Origin: JALHNI01 sp044226365
Lineage (GTDB): Bacteria > Acidobacteriota > Terriglobia > Bryobacterales > Bryobacteraceae
DNA: 64,000 nt
Direction of reading: 5' to 3'
Assembly (NCBI GenBank): GCA_044226365.1
Contig: JBGAHE010000007.1
Span: forward strand, 1-64,000
The translations under genes and the position numbers were made by a program. Positions 34,317-43,379 of the stretch are shown one piece after another. A model generated the notes under the pieces. The model worked only from the letters and a program-made list of their open reading frames with translations, was not told where the DNA came from and made no database searches. Numbering within the stretch: position 1 is the stretch's first letter; every line of letters begins with the position of its first letter.

Positions 34317-34336
34317 ATACAACACACAGGAGCCGT

Positions 34337-34690
34337 ATGGCCGAACCGAAATCCGACATTCTGCAAGGCACGCTCGACCTGATGGTGCTGAAAACGCTGG
34401 AGGCGATGGGGCCTTTGCATGGCTACGGCATCGCCAAGCGGATTGAGCAGATCAGCGAAGAGGCGCTGGCCGTGAACCAGGGCACGATCTATCTGTGCCT
34501 GGTGCGGCTGATGGAACGGGATTGGATTGCCGCGGAGTGGGGAACCTCCGAGAACAATCGCAAGGCCAAGTTCTACTCGATTACCACGGCGGGCCGGGAA
34601 CAGTTAGCCGCGGAGACGCGGAACTGGGAGCGGGTGGCGGGCGTGATTGGACGGCTGCTGCAAATGGAAGCTCCGACAAATGGAGGGTAA
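34337..34690 (+). CDS. PadR-family transcriptional regulator
   Basis: This is a winged-helix repressor of 117 residues. It shows the PadR core 'LQGTLDLMVLKTLEAMGPLHGYGIAKRIEQ' (in parts), the recognition region 'VNQGTIYLCLVRLMERDWI', and wing 'NNRKAKFYSITTAGREQL', with a short C-terminal helix. The ATG at 34337 has an AGGAG 5 bases upstream. It lies 6 bases before an ADOP permease, the usual acidobacterial pairing in which PadR is thought to control the transporter. Confidence 0.92.
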   Translation: MAEPKSDILQGTLDLMVLKTLEAMGPLHGYGIAKRIEQISEEALAVNQGTIYLCLVRLMERDWIAAEWGTSENNRKAKFYSITTAGREQLAAETRNWERVAGVIGRLLQMEAPTNGG

Positions 34691-34696
34691 GGCGGG

Positions 34697-37333
34697 ATGA
34701 CCCGACGGTTCGCGATCTTCCGGCGACGCTTCTCTGCCTGGCGCCGCACTGAGGAACTGGATCGCGACTTCGAGATGGAGCTTGAAAGCCATCTCGCGAT
34801 GTTAATTGAGGATTACCAGGATCGCGGGCTGTCCGCGGACGAAGCACGCCGGCAGGCGAAGCTGCGCCTGGGAGGATTCACCCAGACCCGGGAGAGTCAC
34901 CGGGAGGCAAGAGGTTTACCCATGATGGAAGTGTTTCTGCAAGACCTGCGCTATACGCTGCGCACGCTGCGGCGGGACCTGGGATTTACGGTGTTCGCCA
35001 TTCTGATTGCGGGGCTGGGCATTGGAGCGAGCGTGACGGTGTTCAGCGTGGTGAACGCGCTGATGCTGCGGCCGCTGCCGTTCCGGAGCCCGGAGCAACT
35101 GGTGTGGGTGGCCAATAGCGGGCCGGATGGATTGTCGGGCGCAACGGTGCCGGTGCGGCACTTTACGGAGTTCCGCAACCGGACGCAAGCGTTCAGCGAT
35201 GTGGCGGCGTACTTTGCGTTCTACGGCGTGGGCGACAGCCGGCTGACGGTGAATGGCGTGTCGCAACGGTTGAGCGGCGTGCCGATCTCGCATAACTTTC
35301 TGCCGCTGCTGGGCGTGCAGCCGCTGCTGGGGCGGAGCTTTACGGTGGAAGAGTGCAACGTGCCATGGAACCGGCGGGCGCAGGTGTTGTTGAGCCATGC
35401 CTTGTGGGTGCGATTGTTCCAGAAGGATCCGGGTGTGGTGGGGCGGCGGATTCAGTTGAATAACGATCCGTTCACGGTGGTGGGCGTCCTGCCGGAGTCC
35501 TTCGATTTCGGGACGACGTTTGCGCCGGGAAGCCGTATTGATCTTTACTTTCCGCTGCCGTTAACGCAGCAGGTGGGGCGGTGGGGCAATACGCTGGCGA
35601 TGGTGGGGCGTTTGAAGCCCGGCATGACGGTGGCGCAGGCGCGGGCGGAGGCGCCGGTGATTGAGCCACAGATCCGGCAGGTGGAGCCGGGACGCAGCTT
35701 CAAGCTTTCGTATGCGACGTTGACCGAGCACATCAGCGGTGGGCTGCGGCCGGCGCTGATGGTGCTGGCGTGGGCGGTGGCGGTGGTGATGCTGCTGGTG
35801 TGCGCGAATTTGTCGAACTTGTTACTGGGACGGTCCGCCGCAAGGCAGAAGGAGATGGCGATTCGGGCGGCGCTGGGCGCGGGCCGGGGAAGGCTGATGC
35901 GGCAATTGCTGACGGAGAGTGTGCTGCTGGCGAGCGCGGGGGGGGTGTTGGGTTTGGCGCTTTCGGTGTTCGGCACGACGGTGTTGTCGCAACTGGTGGC
36001 GATGAAGATTCCGCTGCTGGACCGGGTGACGATCGACGGGCCGGCGCTGGCGTTCACGGTGGTGGTGACGCTGGCGACGGGTGTGCTGTTCGGCCTAATG
36101 CCGGCGCTGCAAACGCCGCTCTCGAACGAGGCGTTGAAGGATCGCGTGGGCGGGGGCGGCCGGGCGCGGGCGACGGTGCGCAAGGCGCTGGTGGTGGCGG
36201 AAGTGGCGTTCGCGTGTGTGTTGCTGGTGGGCGCCGGCTTACTGTTCCGCAGCTTCCTGCAGGTGCTGGAAGTGGATATGGGGTTTGAGCCGTCGCGGGC
36301 GGCGTCCTTGCGCGTGGATCCGACCCGGGACTTTCAATCGCGGGCGCAGCGCAACGCTTACTATGACGAGACCTTGCGGCGCGTGCGTGAGACGACCGGA
36401 ATTGAGGCGGCGGGGTTGAGCGATGCGCTGCCGCTGGGCCGGAATCGGAGTTGGGGCATCGGGGCGAAGGGCCGGGCTTATTCGCGCGAGAATCCGCCAG
36501 CGGACGGGTTCGTGCGAATTGTGAGCGATGGTTATCTGCGAGCGATGGGCATTCCGCTGCGGGCGGGGCGCGACATTGCCGAGAGCGACAACGCGACGTC
36601 GCAGCCGGTGATTCTGATCAACGAGACGCTGGCGAAACAGCTGTGGCCGGGCGAGAGCGCGTTGGGCAAGACAGTGGTCTATGTGGATCGCGAGCGCGTG
36701 GTGGCGGGCGTGGTGGCCGATGTGCGGCATCTGAGTTTGGAGCAGGAGGCGGGAGCCGAGTTCTACATTCCGATGCGGCAGATTGACGATTACGGATCGG
36801 TGGATTTGGTGGTGCGGACGGCGCTGGAGCCTTCGCGTTTGGCGAGGTCCGTGCGCGAAGCATTGCGGCCGCTCGATCCGGACTTGCCGGTGAGCGAGTT
36901 CCGGACCTTGCAGGCGCGGGTGGATCAGGCGGTTTCGCCGCGCAAGTTTATTGCGGTGCTGATTGGCGGCTTCTCGGTGTTTGCGCTGGTGCTGGCGTCG
37001 CTGGGGATTTATGCGGTGATCTCGTATTCGGTGAGCCAGCGAAAGCAGGAGTTCGGCATTCGGCTGGCCCTGGGCGCGCCGGCGGGCAGACTACGGGTAG
37101 GGATCTTGAACGAGTCATTGGCGCTGGCCGGCGTGGGGTTGGTGATCGGCGTGGCGGCGTCCTGGTGGCTGGCGCGCGCCATCAGCGGCTTGCTGTTCGG
37201 GGTGACGGCGAGCGATCCCTGGACGTTCGCAGGAATGGCGTGCACGCTGCTCGCCGTGGCGGCGCTCGCGGGCTATCTGCCGGCGCGGCGGGCGGCGCTG
37301 GTGGATCCGATTACCGCTTTGCGCGTCGATTGA
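34697..37333 (+). CDS. ADOP-type MacB-like ABC transporter permease
   Basis: This is an inner-membrane protein of 878 residues with the duplicated arrangement of acidobacterial orphan permeases. A short N-terminal helical domain ('DRDFEMELESHLAMLIEDYQ') is followed by two copies of periplasmic MacB core plus FtsX domain. Membrane helices lie near 105-125, 355-380, 400-425, 450-470 and, in the second copy, 755-865. 'RQKEMAIRAALGAGRGRLMR' and 'RKQEFGIRLALGAPAGRL' mark the paired FtsX domains. No ATPase is encoded next to it, as expected for this orphan family. It is probably controlled by the PadR protein 6 bases upstream. Its 3' end overlaps the convergent tag gene by 23 bases. Confidence 0.92.
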   Translation: MTRRFAIFRRRFSAWRRTEELDRDFEMELESHLAMLIEDYQDRGLSADEARRQAKLRLGGFTQTRESHREARGLPMMEVFLQDLRYTLRTLRRDLGFTVFAILIAGLGIGASVTVFSVVNALMLRPLPFRSPEQLVWVANSGPDGLSGATVPVRHFTEFRNRTQAFSDVAAYFAFYGVGDSRLTVNGVSQRLSGVPISHNFLPLLGVQPLLGRSFTVEECNVPWNRRAQVLLSHALWVRLFQKDPGVVGRRIQLNNDPFTVVGVLPESFDFGTTFAPGSRIDLYFPLPLTQQVGRWGNTLAMVGRLKPGMTVAQARAEAPVIEPQIRQVEPGRSFKLSYATLTEHISGGLRPALMVLAWAVAVVMLLVCANLSNLLLGRSAARQKEMAIRAALGAGRGRLMRQLLTESVLLASAGGVLGLALSVFGTTVLSQLVAMKIPLLDRVTIDGPALAFTVVVTLATGVLFGLMPALQTPLSNEALKDRVGGGGRARATVRKALVVAEVAFACVLLVGAGLLFRSFLQVLEVDMGFEPSRAASLRVDPTRDFQSRAQRNAYYDETLRRVRETTGIEAAGLSDALPLGRNRSWGIGAKGRAYSRENPPADGFVRIVSDGYLRAMGIPLRAGRDIAESDNATSQPVILINETLAKQLWPGESALGKTVVYVDRERVVAGVVADVRHLSLEQEAGAEFYIPMRQIDDYGSVDLVVRTALEPSRLARSVREALRPLDPDLPVSEFRTLQARVDQAVSPRKFIAVLIGGFSVFALVLASLGIYAVISYSVSQRKQEFGIRLALGAPAGRLRVGILNESLALAGVGLVIGVAASWWLARAISGLLFGVTASDPWTFAGMACTLLAVAALAGYLPARRAALVDPITALRVD

Positions 37334-37832
37334 GCTTGGCGTAGATCGGGCATTCTTCATCGTGGGCGCCGGGCAGGTAGCCGGTGCTCACGAGGAACTC
37401 GCGCACGATCTCGCCGCCGGTGAAGACGAAGTGGCGTTTGAACTCTTTACGCCATTCTTCGAGCGTGAGGCCCCGACGTTGGTTGAGCCAGGGCTGAAAG
37501 CCGCCCATGGCTTCGATGCGGCGGGCGTTCTCGATGGCGGCGTTCACCTTGAGCTTGTTGCGGATGATGCCGGCGTCGGCGAGGAGGCGTTCGCGATCCT
37601 CGTCGGTGTAGGCCGCGACACGGGCGATGTCGAAGGCGTGATACGCGCGGGTGAAGTGTTCGCGCTTCTTGAGGATGGTGAGCCAGGAGAGGCCGGCTTG
37701 ATTGATCTCGAGCATCAGGCGCTCGAAGAGTTCCTGATCGCTCGAAAGCGGGAAGCCATATTCGGTGTCGTGATAGTGCCGGTTCCACTCGTCGATGCCG
37801 CGGCGGACGGCCGCGCAATAGGTAAGACCCAT
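37311..37832 (-). CDS. tag: DNA-3-methyladenine glycosylase I
   Basis: This is a base-excision repair enzyme that removes 3-methyladenine, 173 residues. The N-terminal zinc ligand Cys6 and the family segment 'RHYHDTEYGFPLSSDQELFE' are present. The helix-hairpin-helix part includes 'INQAGLSWLTILKKRE', with the catalytic-pocket Glu in 'LMLEINQ'. The C-terminal 'GAHDEECPIY' supplies the remaining His and Cys zinc ligands. The ATG at 37832 matches the family start; the longer frame to 37928 is antisense to the esterase gene and rejected. Confidence 0.9.
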   Translation of the reverse strand: MGLTYCAAVRRGIDEWNRHYHDTEYGFPLSSDQELFERLMLEINQAGLSWLTILKKREHFTRAYHAFDIARVAAYTDEDRERLLADAGIIRNKLKVNAAIENARRIEAMGGFQPWLNQRRGLTLEEWRKEFKRHFVFTGGEIVREFLVSTGYLPGAHDEECPIYAKLNRRAKR

Positions 37833-37868
37833 GGCGCTATTTTCGCAGGTGATAGTCTGTGAAGCGCC

Positions 37869-39122
37869 ATGAAGCTGACTTTGTTTTTTGCCGCGACGTT
37901 GCTGGCGGCGCAGGTGCATCCGTTGCAAGAGGTGGTGGAGGCGGCGCGCACGGATTCGCCGCGGTTGAAGGACTTACTTGCGTCCGGATTGCCGGGACTG
38001 AAGGGGCGCGACGGCGTGGCGGTTTGGGGGCAGGACTTTTTGTTCGCGGTGGAAAGCGAACGGCCGGCGACGGTGTCGATCGATCAGCAACCGGCCATGC
38101 CGATGAAGAATGTGGCCGGGACGAAGCTTTGGTATCTGGTGCGGACGCTGCGATTGGGGACGACGCATCATTACGAATATTTCGGCGACGGAAAGCCGTT
38201 GGGGAGTTATGACGTGGCGGGCTACAACCCGGACTCGTATCCGCAGCCGGGCGTGACACGGGGGAGGCTTTCCGAGAAGAAGACGCATACGAGCAGGGTG
38301 TATCCGGGCATGTCCGCCAACTACTGGGTGTATGTGAATGCGGGCGCGGATCTGGAGCGTGGGGCGCCGCTGATGGTGTGGCAGGACGGCGAGACAATCG
38401 TCGGCAATGCAGATTTGCTGCGCCTGCGGCTGCAGATCGTCTCCGACAATCTGGTGGCGAAGAAGCTGATTCCGCCGATGGTGCATGTGCTGATCTCGCC
38501 CGGCAGCGGCGGCGAGGCAACGGGTAACCGGATGCGGAGCGTTCAGTACGATACGGTGTCTGACCGGTATGGGCGGTATCTGCGCGAGGAGATTCTGCCG
38601 GAGGTGGAGAAGACGTACAAGGTGCGGCAGGATGCCTATTCGCGGGCGATTGCGGGTGCTTCTTCCGGGGCGATCTGCGCGTTCAACGTGGCCTGGTATT
38701 TCCCGGGTGATTACTCGCGCGTGTTGTCACACATTGGGAGTTATTCAGCGCTGCAATGGCATCCGGAGAAAGGGGTGGAGGGCGGCTATATCGTGGCGCA
38801 TCGGGTGCGGCGCGAGGCGCGCAAGAACCTGCGGGTTTGGCTCTCCGATGGGGCAGAGGATATCGAGAACTTTGCGGGGAGTTGGCCCCTGAACAATATT
38901 CAACTGGCGAATTCGCTGAAGATGAAGGGCTATGACTTCCACTTCCGCTTTGGCGAAAGCGCGCACGCGATTGCGCAAGGGGCGATGGACTTACCCGAGT
39001 CGCTGGCGTGGTTGTGGCGGGAGTATGATCCGGCGAAGACGGAGCAGACTTACACGATGGAAGAAACCGAGCGGGTGAAGCCGCTGTTCCGCGTTAAGAT
39101 TGCGAACCGGGAAGCATACTGA
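37869..39122 (+). CDS. Secreted Fes/esterase-D-like alpha/beta hydrolase
   Basis: The product is 417 residues with a signal peptide (1-15) and two parts. A beta-sandwich N-terminal domain (about 25-115) contains 'DFLFAVESERPATVSID', as in enterochelin-esterase-type proteins. The hydrolase domain (about 130-390) carries the nucleophile Ser265 in 'GASSG' and the late His in 'FGESAHAIAQGAMDLP'. The usual position after strand 7 ('WLSDGAEDIENF') supplies the acid. This group cleaves siderophore, feruloyl or sugar esters; the substrate here is unknown. The gene starts 36 bases from the divergent tag gene, and its last 29 bases overlap the convergent miaE-like gene. Confidence 0.85.
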   Translation: MKLTLFFAATLLAAQVHPLQEVVEAARTDSPRLKDLLASGLPGLKGRDGVAVWGQDFLFAVESERPATVSIDQQPAMPMKNVAGTKLWYLVRTLRLGTTHHYEYFGDGKPLGSYDVAGYNPDSYPQPGVTRGRLSEKKTHTSRVYPGMSANYWVYVNAGADLERGAPLMVWQDGETIVGNADLLRLRLQIVSDNLVAKKLIPPMVHVLISPGSGGEATGNRMRSVQYDTVSDRYGRYLREEILPEVEKTYKVRQDAYSRAIAGASSGAICAFNVAWYFPGDYSRVLSHIGSYSALQWHPEKGVEGGYIVAHRVRREARKNLRVWLSDGAEDIENFAGSWPLNNIQLANSLKMKGYDFHFRFGESAHAIAQGAMDLPESLAWLWREYDPAKTEQTYTMEETERVKPLFRVKIANREAY

Positions 39123-39723
39123 AGCCGGAGTGGATCCGGGAGCCGGGCGGCTGTTCGGCGATGATGCGGGCTTCGGCCTGGCGCATTTGCTCCCAGCGGA
39201 CGTCGACATCGTACTTCGAGGCCATCTTATAGGCGAGCTTGAGGAAGACTTTGTAGTGGCCCATTTCCGAAGCGAACAGCGCCTGGTAGAACTTGGCGAG
39301 TTCGGCGTCCTCGGTGGTGGCGGCGAGGACGGCGAAGCGTTCGCAGGAGCGGGCTTCGATGAGGGCGGAAACACAAAGACGGTCCAATGTTTCGCCGTGG
39401 CGGCCGCTGCGGACGAGGGCGCGCAGAGCGCTGGCGTAGGTGCTTTTGTGGCCGCGCTCGAGTCGGCCGCCACGGCGGATGAGGAGCCGGGAGACTTGGG
39501 AGAGATGAGCGGTTTCGTCGCGGGCGACACTGGTCATGGTTTCGACCCAGCCGGGGGTCCAGTCGTTGGGCCAGCGGGTCATCATTTCCATGGCATTTTG
39601 GGCGGCCTTCATTTCGAGGAAGGCATGGTCAATCAGCAAGGCGATGGGATCGGCCAAGGCTTGCGCGCCCCATTCCAAGGGCGTGCGGGAGAGTAAAGGC
39701 AGCGTGGCGGCTTTGTCGAGCAC
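39094..39723 (-). CDS. miaE: MiaE-like tRNA hydroxylase (diiron)
   Basis: This is a predicted tRNA-2-methylthio-N6-dimethylallyladenosine hydroxylase with a ferritin-like four-helix fold. Diiron ligands are visible as Glu in 'HAFLEMKAAQNAM', ExxH in 'DETAHLSQVSRLL', Glu in 'IEARSCERFAVLA', and ExxH in 'SEMGHYKVFLKLA'. The product is about 209 residues if started at the GTG at 39723; ribosome-binding evidence is weak and the start is uncertain. The very long frame upstream to 40617 is antisense to the isomerase gene and is not part of it. It is divergent from the isomerase gene, with 48 bases between starts. Confidence 0.83.
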   Translation of the reverse strand: MLDKAATLPLLSRTPLEWGAQALADPIALLIDHAFLEMKAAQNAMEMMTRWPNDWTPGWVETMTSVARDETAHLSQVSRLLIRRGGRLERGHKSTYASALRALVRSGRHGETLDRLCVSALIEARSCERFAVLAATTEDAELAKFYQALFASEMGHYKVFLKLAYKMASKYDVDVRWEQMRQAEARIIAEQPPGSRIHSGFSMLPGSQS

Positions 39724-39771
39724 TGCTTTCAGGTTAACGCGCAGGCGGGCAAACTTGAGACAATCTGGAAC

Positions 39772-40803
39772 ATGAATCGCCGTGCGTTTACCGCCACGAG
39801 CATGGCCAGCCTGGCCGCGGGAGCCGCTTCCATGAAGCCCAATATCAAGTTCGGCGTGGATCTGTTCAGCATCCGGAACTCGAACTTCAGCGCTTTCGAG
39901 TATCTGGACCATTGCCAGAAACTCGGCGCCGAAGTGGTGCATTTTTCGGAGTTGCGCTTTCTGGGCGGCTTGGAGCCCGAGCATCTGAAGAAGGTGCGCG
40001 CGCATGCGGAGAAGTTGGGGATTGCGCTGGAAATCGGGATGCTCTCGATTTGCGAAACGTCGAAGCGGTTTGACCGGGCACAGGGCACGGCGGTGGAGCA
40101 ACTCTCGCGGGTGATCGACGGCGCGCAGGTGGCCGGATCGAAGCTGGTGCGGTGCGTGCTCGGTTCGATGGACGATCGCCGCACGGAGACGCCGCTCGAG
40201 CAGCACATCGAGAATTGCGTGAAGACGCTGAAGGCGGTGCGCAGCCGCGCGCAGAATGCGGGCTTGAAGATCGCCGTGGAGAATCACGCGGGCGATCTGC
40301 AGGCGCGGGAACTGAAGATGCTGATCGAAGAGGCGGGCAAAGATACGGTGGGCGCGTGCCTGGATTCGGGCAACCCGGTGTGGGCGCTGGAGGATCCGCA
40401 CCTGACGCTGGCGACGCTGGCGCCCTACGTGCTCACCAGCCATGTGCGCGACAGCTATCTGTGGCGCACCGACGAAGGCCTGGCCGTGCAGTGGATGCGG
40501 ATGGGCGAAGGCAACATCAACATCGGGGCGTGGGTTAAGAAGTATGTGGAGCTGTGCCCGGGCAAGGCGCTCTCGATGGAGATCATCTGCTTTGGGCCGC
40601 GGATCTTCAAGGTGCATGAGCCGCAGTTCTGGGAAGCGTACCGGCGGATGCCGGCATGGGAATACTCGCGCTTCCTGAACTATGCCGATAGCGCGAAGCC
40701 GCTGCCGCCGTACGTGAATCCGGCGAAAGACGCGGTGGCCGCGGCACAGCAGGATGATTTGGCGCGCAGCGCGGCATATACGAAGCAGGTGCTGGGACTG
40801 TGA
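39772..40803 (+). CDS. Sugar phosphate isomerase/epimerase-type TIM barrel (Tat-signal)
   Basis: The product is 343 residues. The N-terminus 'MNRRAFTATSMASLAAGA' resembles a Tat-type export signal with an RR pair. The body is an AP-endonuclease-2/xylose-isomerase-like barrel, with metal-binding candidates Glu in 'KIAVENHAGD', Asp in 'GACLDSGNPVW', His in 'TSHVRDSYLW' and Glu in 'LSMEIICFG'. Its stop overlaps the following SDR gene start (GTGA), and a thioredoxin-fold gene follows the same way, so the three form one operon. A role in sugar or polyol catabolism is likely but not specific. Confidence 0.87.
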   Translation: MNRRAFTATSMASLAAGAASMKPNIKFGVDLFSIRNSNFSAFEYLDHCQKLGAEVVHFSELRFLGGLEPEHLKKVRAHAEKLGIALEIGMLSICETSKRFDRAQGTAVEQLSRVIDGAQVAGSKLVRCVLGSMDDRRTETPLEQHIENCVKTLKAVRSRAQNAGLKIAVENHAGDLQARELKMLIEEAGKDTVGACLDSGNPVWALEDPHLTLATLAPYVLTSHVRDSYLWRTDEGLAVQWMRMGEGNINIGAWVKKYVELCPGKALSMEIICFGPRIFKVHEPQFWEAYRRMPAWEYSRFLNYADSAKPLPPYVNPAKDAVAAAQQDDLARSAAYTKQVLGL

Positions 40804-41558
40804 ACTTAGCCGGACAGACCGCGATCGTGACGGGCGCCAGCCGGGGGATCGGGGAGGCGATCGCGTCGACGCTGATGCGCGAAGGCGCCACCGTGTTTAT
40901 CTGTGGACGGAAGGCCGAGACGATCGATGCGGCGGCCGCGCGGCTGAATGAGCGGAGACATGCGGGCCTGGCAATCGGCGTGGCGGCGCATGTGGGCAAG
41001 GCGGAAGACTTGAAGACGTTGGTGGACGCGGCGCAAGCGGCCACGGGCCGCATCGACATCCTGGTGAACAACGCGGCAACCAACATCGCGCAGGGCGATT
41101 GCCTGGGCTTTAGCGAAGTGCAGTTCGACAAGATGGTGGAGACGAATCTGAAGAGCGCCTGGCGCTTGACGCAGGCGGTGGCGCCGGCGATGGTGGCGCA
41201 GGGCTCCGGCGCCATCGTCAACATTGCTTCGGTGGCCGGGCTGCGTCCGCAACTTCACAGCTTGCTGTATTCGATGACGAAGGCGGCGCTGATCATGATG
41301 ACGCAATCCTATGCGCTGGAGTTAGGGCCCAAGGGTGTGCGCGTAAATGCGATTGCGCCGGGGCTGATCCAGACGCAGCTCAGTGAATATTATTGGAAAG
41401 ACGAAGAACGGCGCGGCGACTTTATCGGATCGCAGCCGATTCGGCATTTAGGCCAGCCGTCCGAGATTGCGGAGATGGCGCTGATGCTGGTGAGCGGCCG
41501 CTCGTCTTACTTGACCGGCCAGACGGTGGTCGTCGATGGAGGTTACTTACTCACATGA
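40800..41558 (+). CDS. Short-chain dehydrogenase/reductase
   Basis: This is an NAD(P)-dependent oxidoreductase of 252 residues from a GTG start. The Rossmann motif is 'VTGASRGIGEA', the NNAG-like 'ILVNNAATN' is present, and the active site is Ser in 'VNIASVAG' with Tyr and Lys in 'YSMTKAA'. The C-terminal 'FIGSQPIRHLGQPSEIAEMA' is classical SDR. It sits inside a coupled operon with the TIM-barrel isomerase upstream and a thioredoxin-fold protein downstream, which suggests oxidation of a sugar-derived substrate. The substrate is not identifiable. Confidence 0.92.
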   Translation: MNLAGQTAIVTGASRGIGEAIASTLMREGATVFICGRKAETIDAAAARLNERRHAGLAIGVAAHVGKAEDLKTLVDAAQAATGRIDILVNNAATNIAQGDCLGFSEVQFDKMVETNLKSAWRLTQAVAPAMVAQGSGAIVNIASVAGLRPQLHSLLYSMTKAALIMMTQSYALELGPKGVRVNAIAPGLIQTQLSEYYWKDEERRGDFIGSQPIRHLGQPSEIAEMALMLVSGRSSYLTGQTVVVDGGYLLT

Positions 41559-42466
41559 AACTACTGGTGCTGTGGCTGACGGCTTGCTCGCTGCAGGCGG
41601 CAATTGTGGCGGACGTGAAGGCGCTGGCGCAGGCCGGCGATCTGACGGGCGCGGAGAAACTGACTTCGGCTTACCGGGCGCATCAGGGTGTGAATGGCGA
41701 GTATGTCGAAGCTTATTCCTGGTTAGGCCGCGGCGCGCTGGCGGCGAAGAAATACGATACGGCGCTGGACTACGCGGCGAAGACGCGTGAGTTGGCGCTG
41801 GGCTTATTGAAGACGCGCGCGGTGGATGCAGACAAGAACCTGCCGATTGGGTTGGGCGCTTCCATTGAAGTGCAGGGGCAGGCATTGGCGGCGAAGGGGC
41901 AGCGGTCCGAGGCGGTGGCTTTCCTGAAGCAGGAGGCAGCGCGCTGGAAAGCGACTTCGATGCGGGCGCGCATTTACAAGAATCTGAACTTACTCAGCCT
42001 GGCGGGGCAGCCGGCGCCAGCGTTGTCGCTGAGGGAGTATGTGGGAGTAAAGCCGCAGCCGCTGACCGCTTATCAGGGCAAGCCGAAGGTCCTGTTCTTT
42101 TGGGCGCATTGGTGCCCGGACTGCAAGGCGCAAGGACCGGTTCTGGCGCGCTTGCGCAACGAGTTTCAGGCGCAGGGCCTGACAGTGATCATGCCGACGC
42201 AGCGCTACGGCTATGGCGCGGCGGGTGCGGACTTATCGCCGGCGGCCGAGCTGAAGTATATCGACGAAGTGCGGCGGCAGTTCTATCCGGAGTTGGCGGA
42301 TGCGCCGTCGCCGGTGAGCGAGGACACGTTCCAGCAATATGGCTGCAGCACGACGCCGACCCTGGTGCTGGTGGATGCGGCGGGTCTGGTGCGGCTGTAT
42401 CATCCGGGCAAGATGACTTACGAAGAGTTACTACCGGAGATCCGGAAGCTGACCGGGCGGAGCTAA
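41555..42466 (+). CDS. TlpA-like thioredoxin-fold exported protein
   Basis: The product is 303 residues with a signal peptide (1-16). A helical repeat region of about 130 residues, TPR-like ('KYDTALDYAAKTRELALG'), is followed by a TlpA/ResA-type domain with the redox centre W186-C187-P188-D189-C190 and the cis-Pro region 'CSTTPTLVLVDAAG'. It would reduce or exchange disulfides in the periplasm. The ATG at 41555 overlaps the SDR stop (ATGA). The 3' end shares four bases with the convergent GDPD gene. Confidence 0.87.
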   Translation: MKLLVLWLTACSLQAAIVADVKALAQAGDLTGAEKLTSAYRAHQGVNGEYVEAYSWLGRGALAAKKYDTALDYAAKTRELALGLLKTRAVDADKNLPIGLGASIEVQGQALAAKGQRSEAVAFLKQEAARWKATSMRARIYKNLNLLSLAGQPAPALSLREYVGVKPQPLTAYQGKPKVLFFWAHWCPDCKAQGPVLARLRNEFQAQGLTVIMPTQRYGYGAAGADLSPAAELKYIDEVRRQFYPELADAPSPVSEDTFQQYGCSTTPTLVLVDAAGLVRLYHPGKMTYEELLPEIRKLTGRS

Positions 42467-43293
42467 TGAGCTTTTAGGTAGGCGATGAGGGCGGCGGGGT
42501 CGTCGCTGATGATGGCGTCAACTTTGGCCGCGACGAGGGGCGCCCATTCGGCCGGGGTATTGGCGGTCCAGGGGACGACTTGGAGGCCGGCAGCGTGGGC
42601 TTCGCGGACTTTTTCAGGCGTGACGAGCTTGAGTTGGGGTGAGACGATGAGGGCGCCGGCTTCGTGCGCGCTCTGGACGAAGTCCTGAAGGGGGAAGCTG
42701 AGCAAGGCGGAGAGGCGAATCTCGGGGGCGAGGCGCTTCATGGCTTGAAGCGTGCGGAAGTCGAAGGACTGGACGATGACGCGGCGTTCGAGGTGATGTT
42801 TGCGGATGGCGGCCAGGAGGAGTTGGGCGAAGCGTTCGGGGTCCGGCGTAGCACTGGGGCGGTGGGGGAAGATCTTGGTTTCGACGTTGAACTCGAACTT
42901 GCCGCGGGGGGCCAGGGCGAAGACGCTATCGAGGGTGGGGACGCGGGTGCCGGGTACGGCTTTCTGCTTCGGAAACTGCGGGTTGGCTTTGGCGCCGCAA
43001 TCCCAGGCCTGGAGTTCGGCGAAGGTGAGGTCGCGGATGAGGACTTTGGTGGCCGAGGGTCCGACGCAATGGTCGGGGTTGAGTTCGGGATCGTGCGAGA
43101 CGACAAGGACGTCATCCTTGGTGACGGCGACATCCAGTTCGAGCACGTCGACGCCGAGGCCGATGGCGTATTCGAAAGCGGGGAGCGAATTCTCGGGGAG
43201 CACGGCGCGCGCGCCGCGGTGGCCATGGACTTGAATTTTCGGTGCCGCCATCAAGCTGCAGGTTAGCAGCAACATCGCCAAGTGTCGGGTCAT
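42463..43293 (-). CDS. Glycerophosphodiester phosphodiesterase
   Basis: This enzyme hydrolyses glycerophosphodiesters to glycerol-3-phosphate and an alcohol. The product is 276 residues with a signal peptide (1-17), so it is periplasmic like GlpQ. The GDPD motif begins with 'VHGHRGARAVLPENSLPAF' (HRG and EN residues), then 'LELDVAVTKDDVLVVSHD' (metal-binding Glu, Asp and His). The barrel end is 'VVPWTANTPAEW'. The 86-base gap to the divergent SBBP-repeat gene holds both promoters. Confidence 0.92.
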   Translation of the reverse strand: MTRHLAMLLLTCSLMAAPKIQVHGHRGARAVLPENSLPAFEYAIGLGVDVLELDVAVTKDDVLVVSHDPELNPDHCVGPSATKVLIRDLTFAELQAWDCGAKANPQFPKQKAVPGTRVPTLDSVFALAPRGKFEFNVETKIFPHRPSATPDPERFAQLLLAAIRKHHLERRVIVQSFDFRTLQAMKRLAPEIRLSALLSFPLQDFVQSAHEAGALIVSPQLKLVTPEKVREAHAAGLQVVPWTANTPAEWAPLVAAKVDAIISDDPAALIAYLKAH

Positions 43294-43379
43294 TCATTCC
43301 TGAGCATAGCGAACGGGCCCAGGAATTTTCCTGACGCGCGGGTGAGCCTTTTCTCAACGCAGGTTCGCGTGATCGGTGT

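Noticed and set aside
34283..34321. Sigma-70 promoter for padR from TTGACA and TATACA
   Set aside because: The spacing is 27 bases and the word at normal spacing (CAGACT) is a poor -10, so only a regulatory region was called.
39724..40617. Long 5' extension of the miaE-like frame
   Set aside because: This part is antisense to the TIM-barrel isomerase and has no ferritin-like features; the real gene starts at about 39723.
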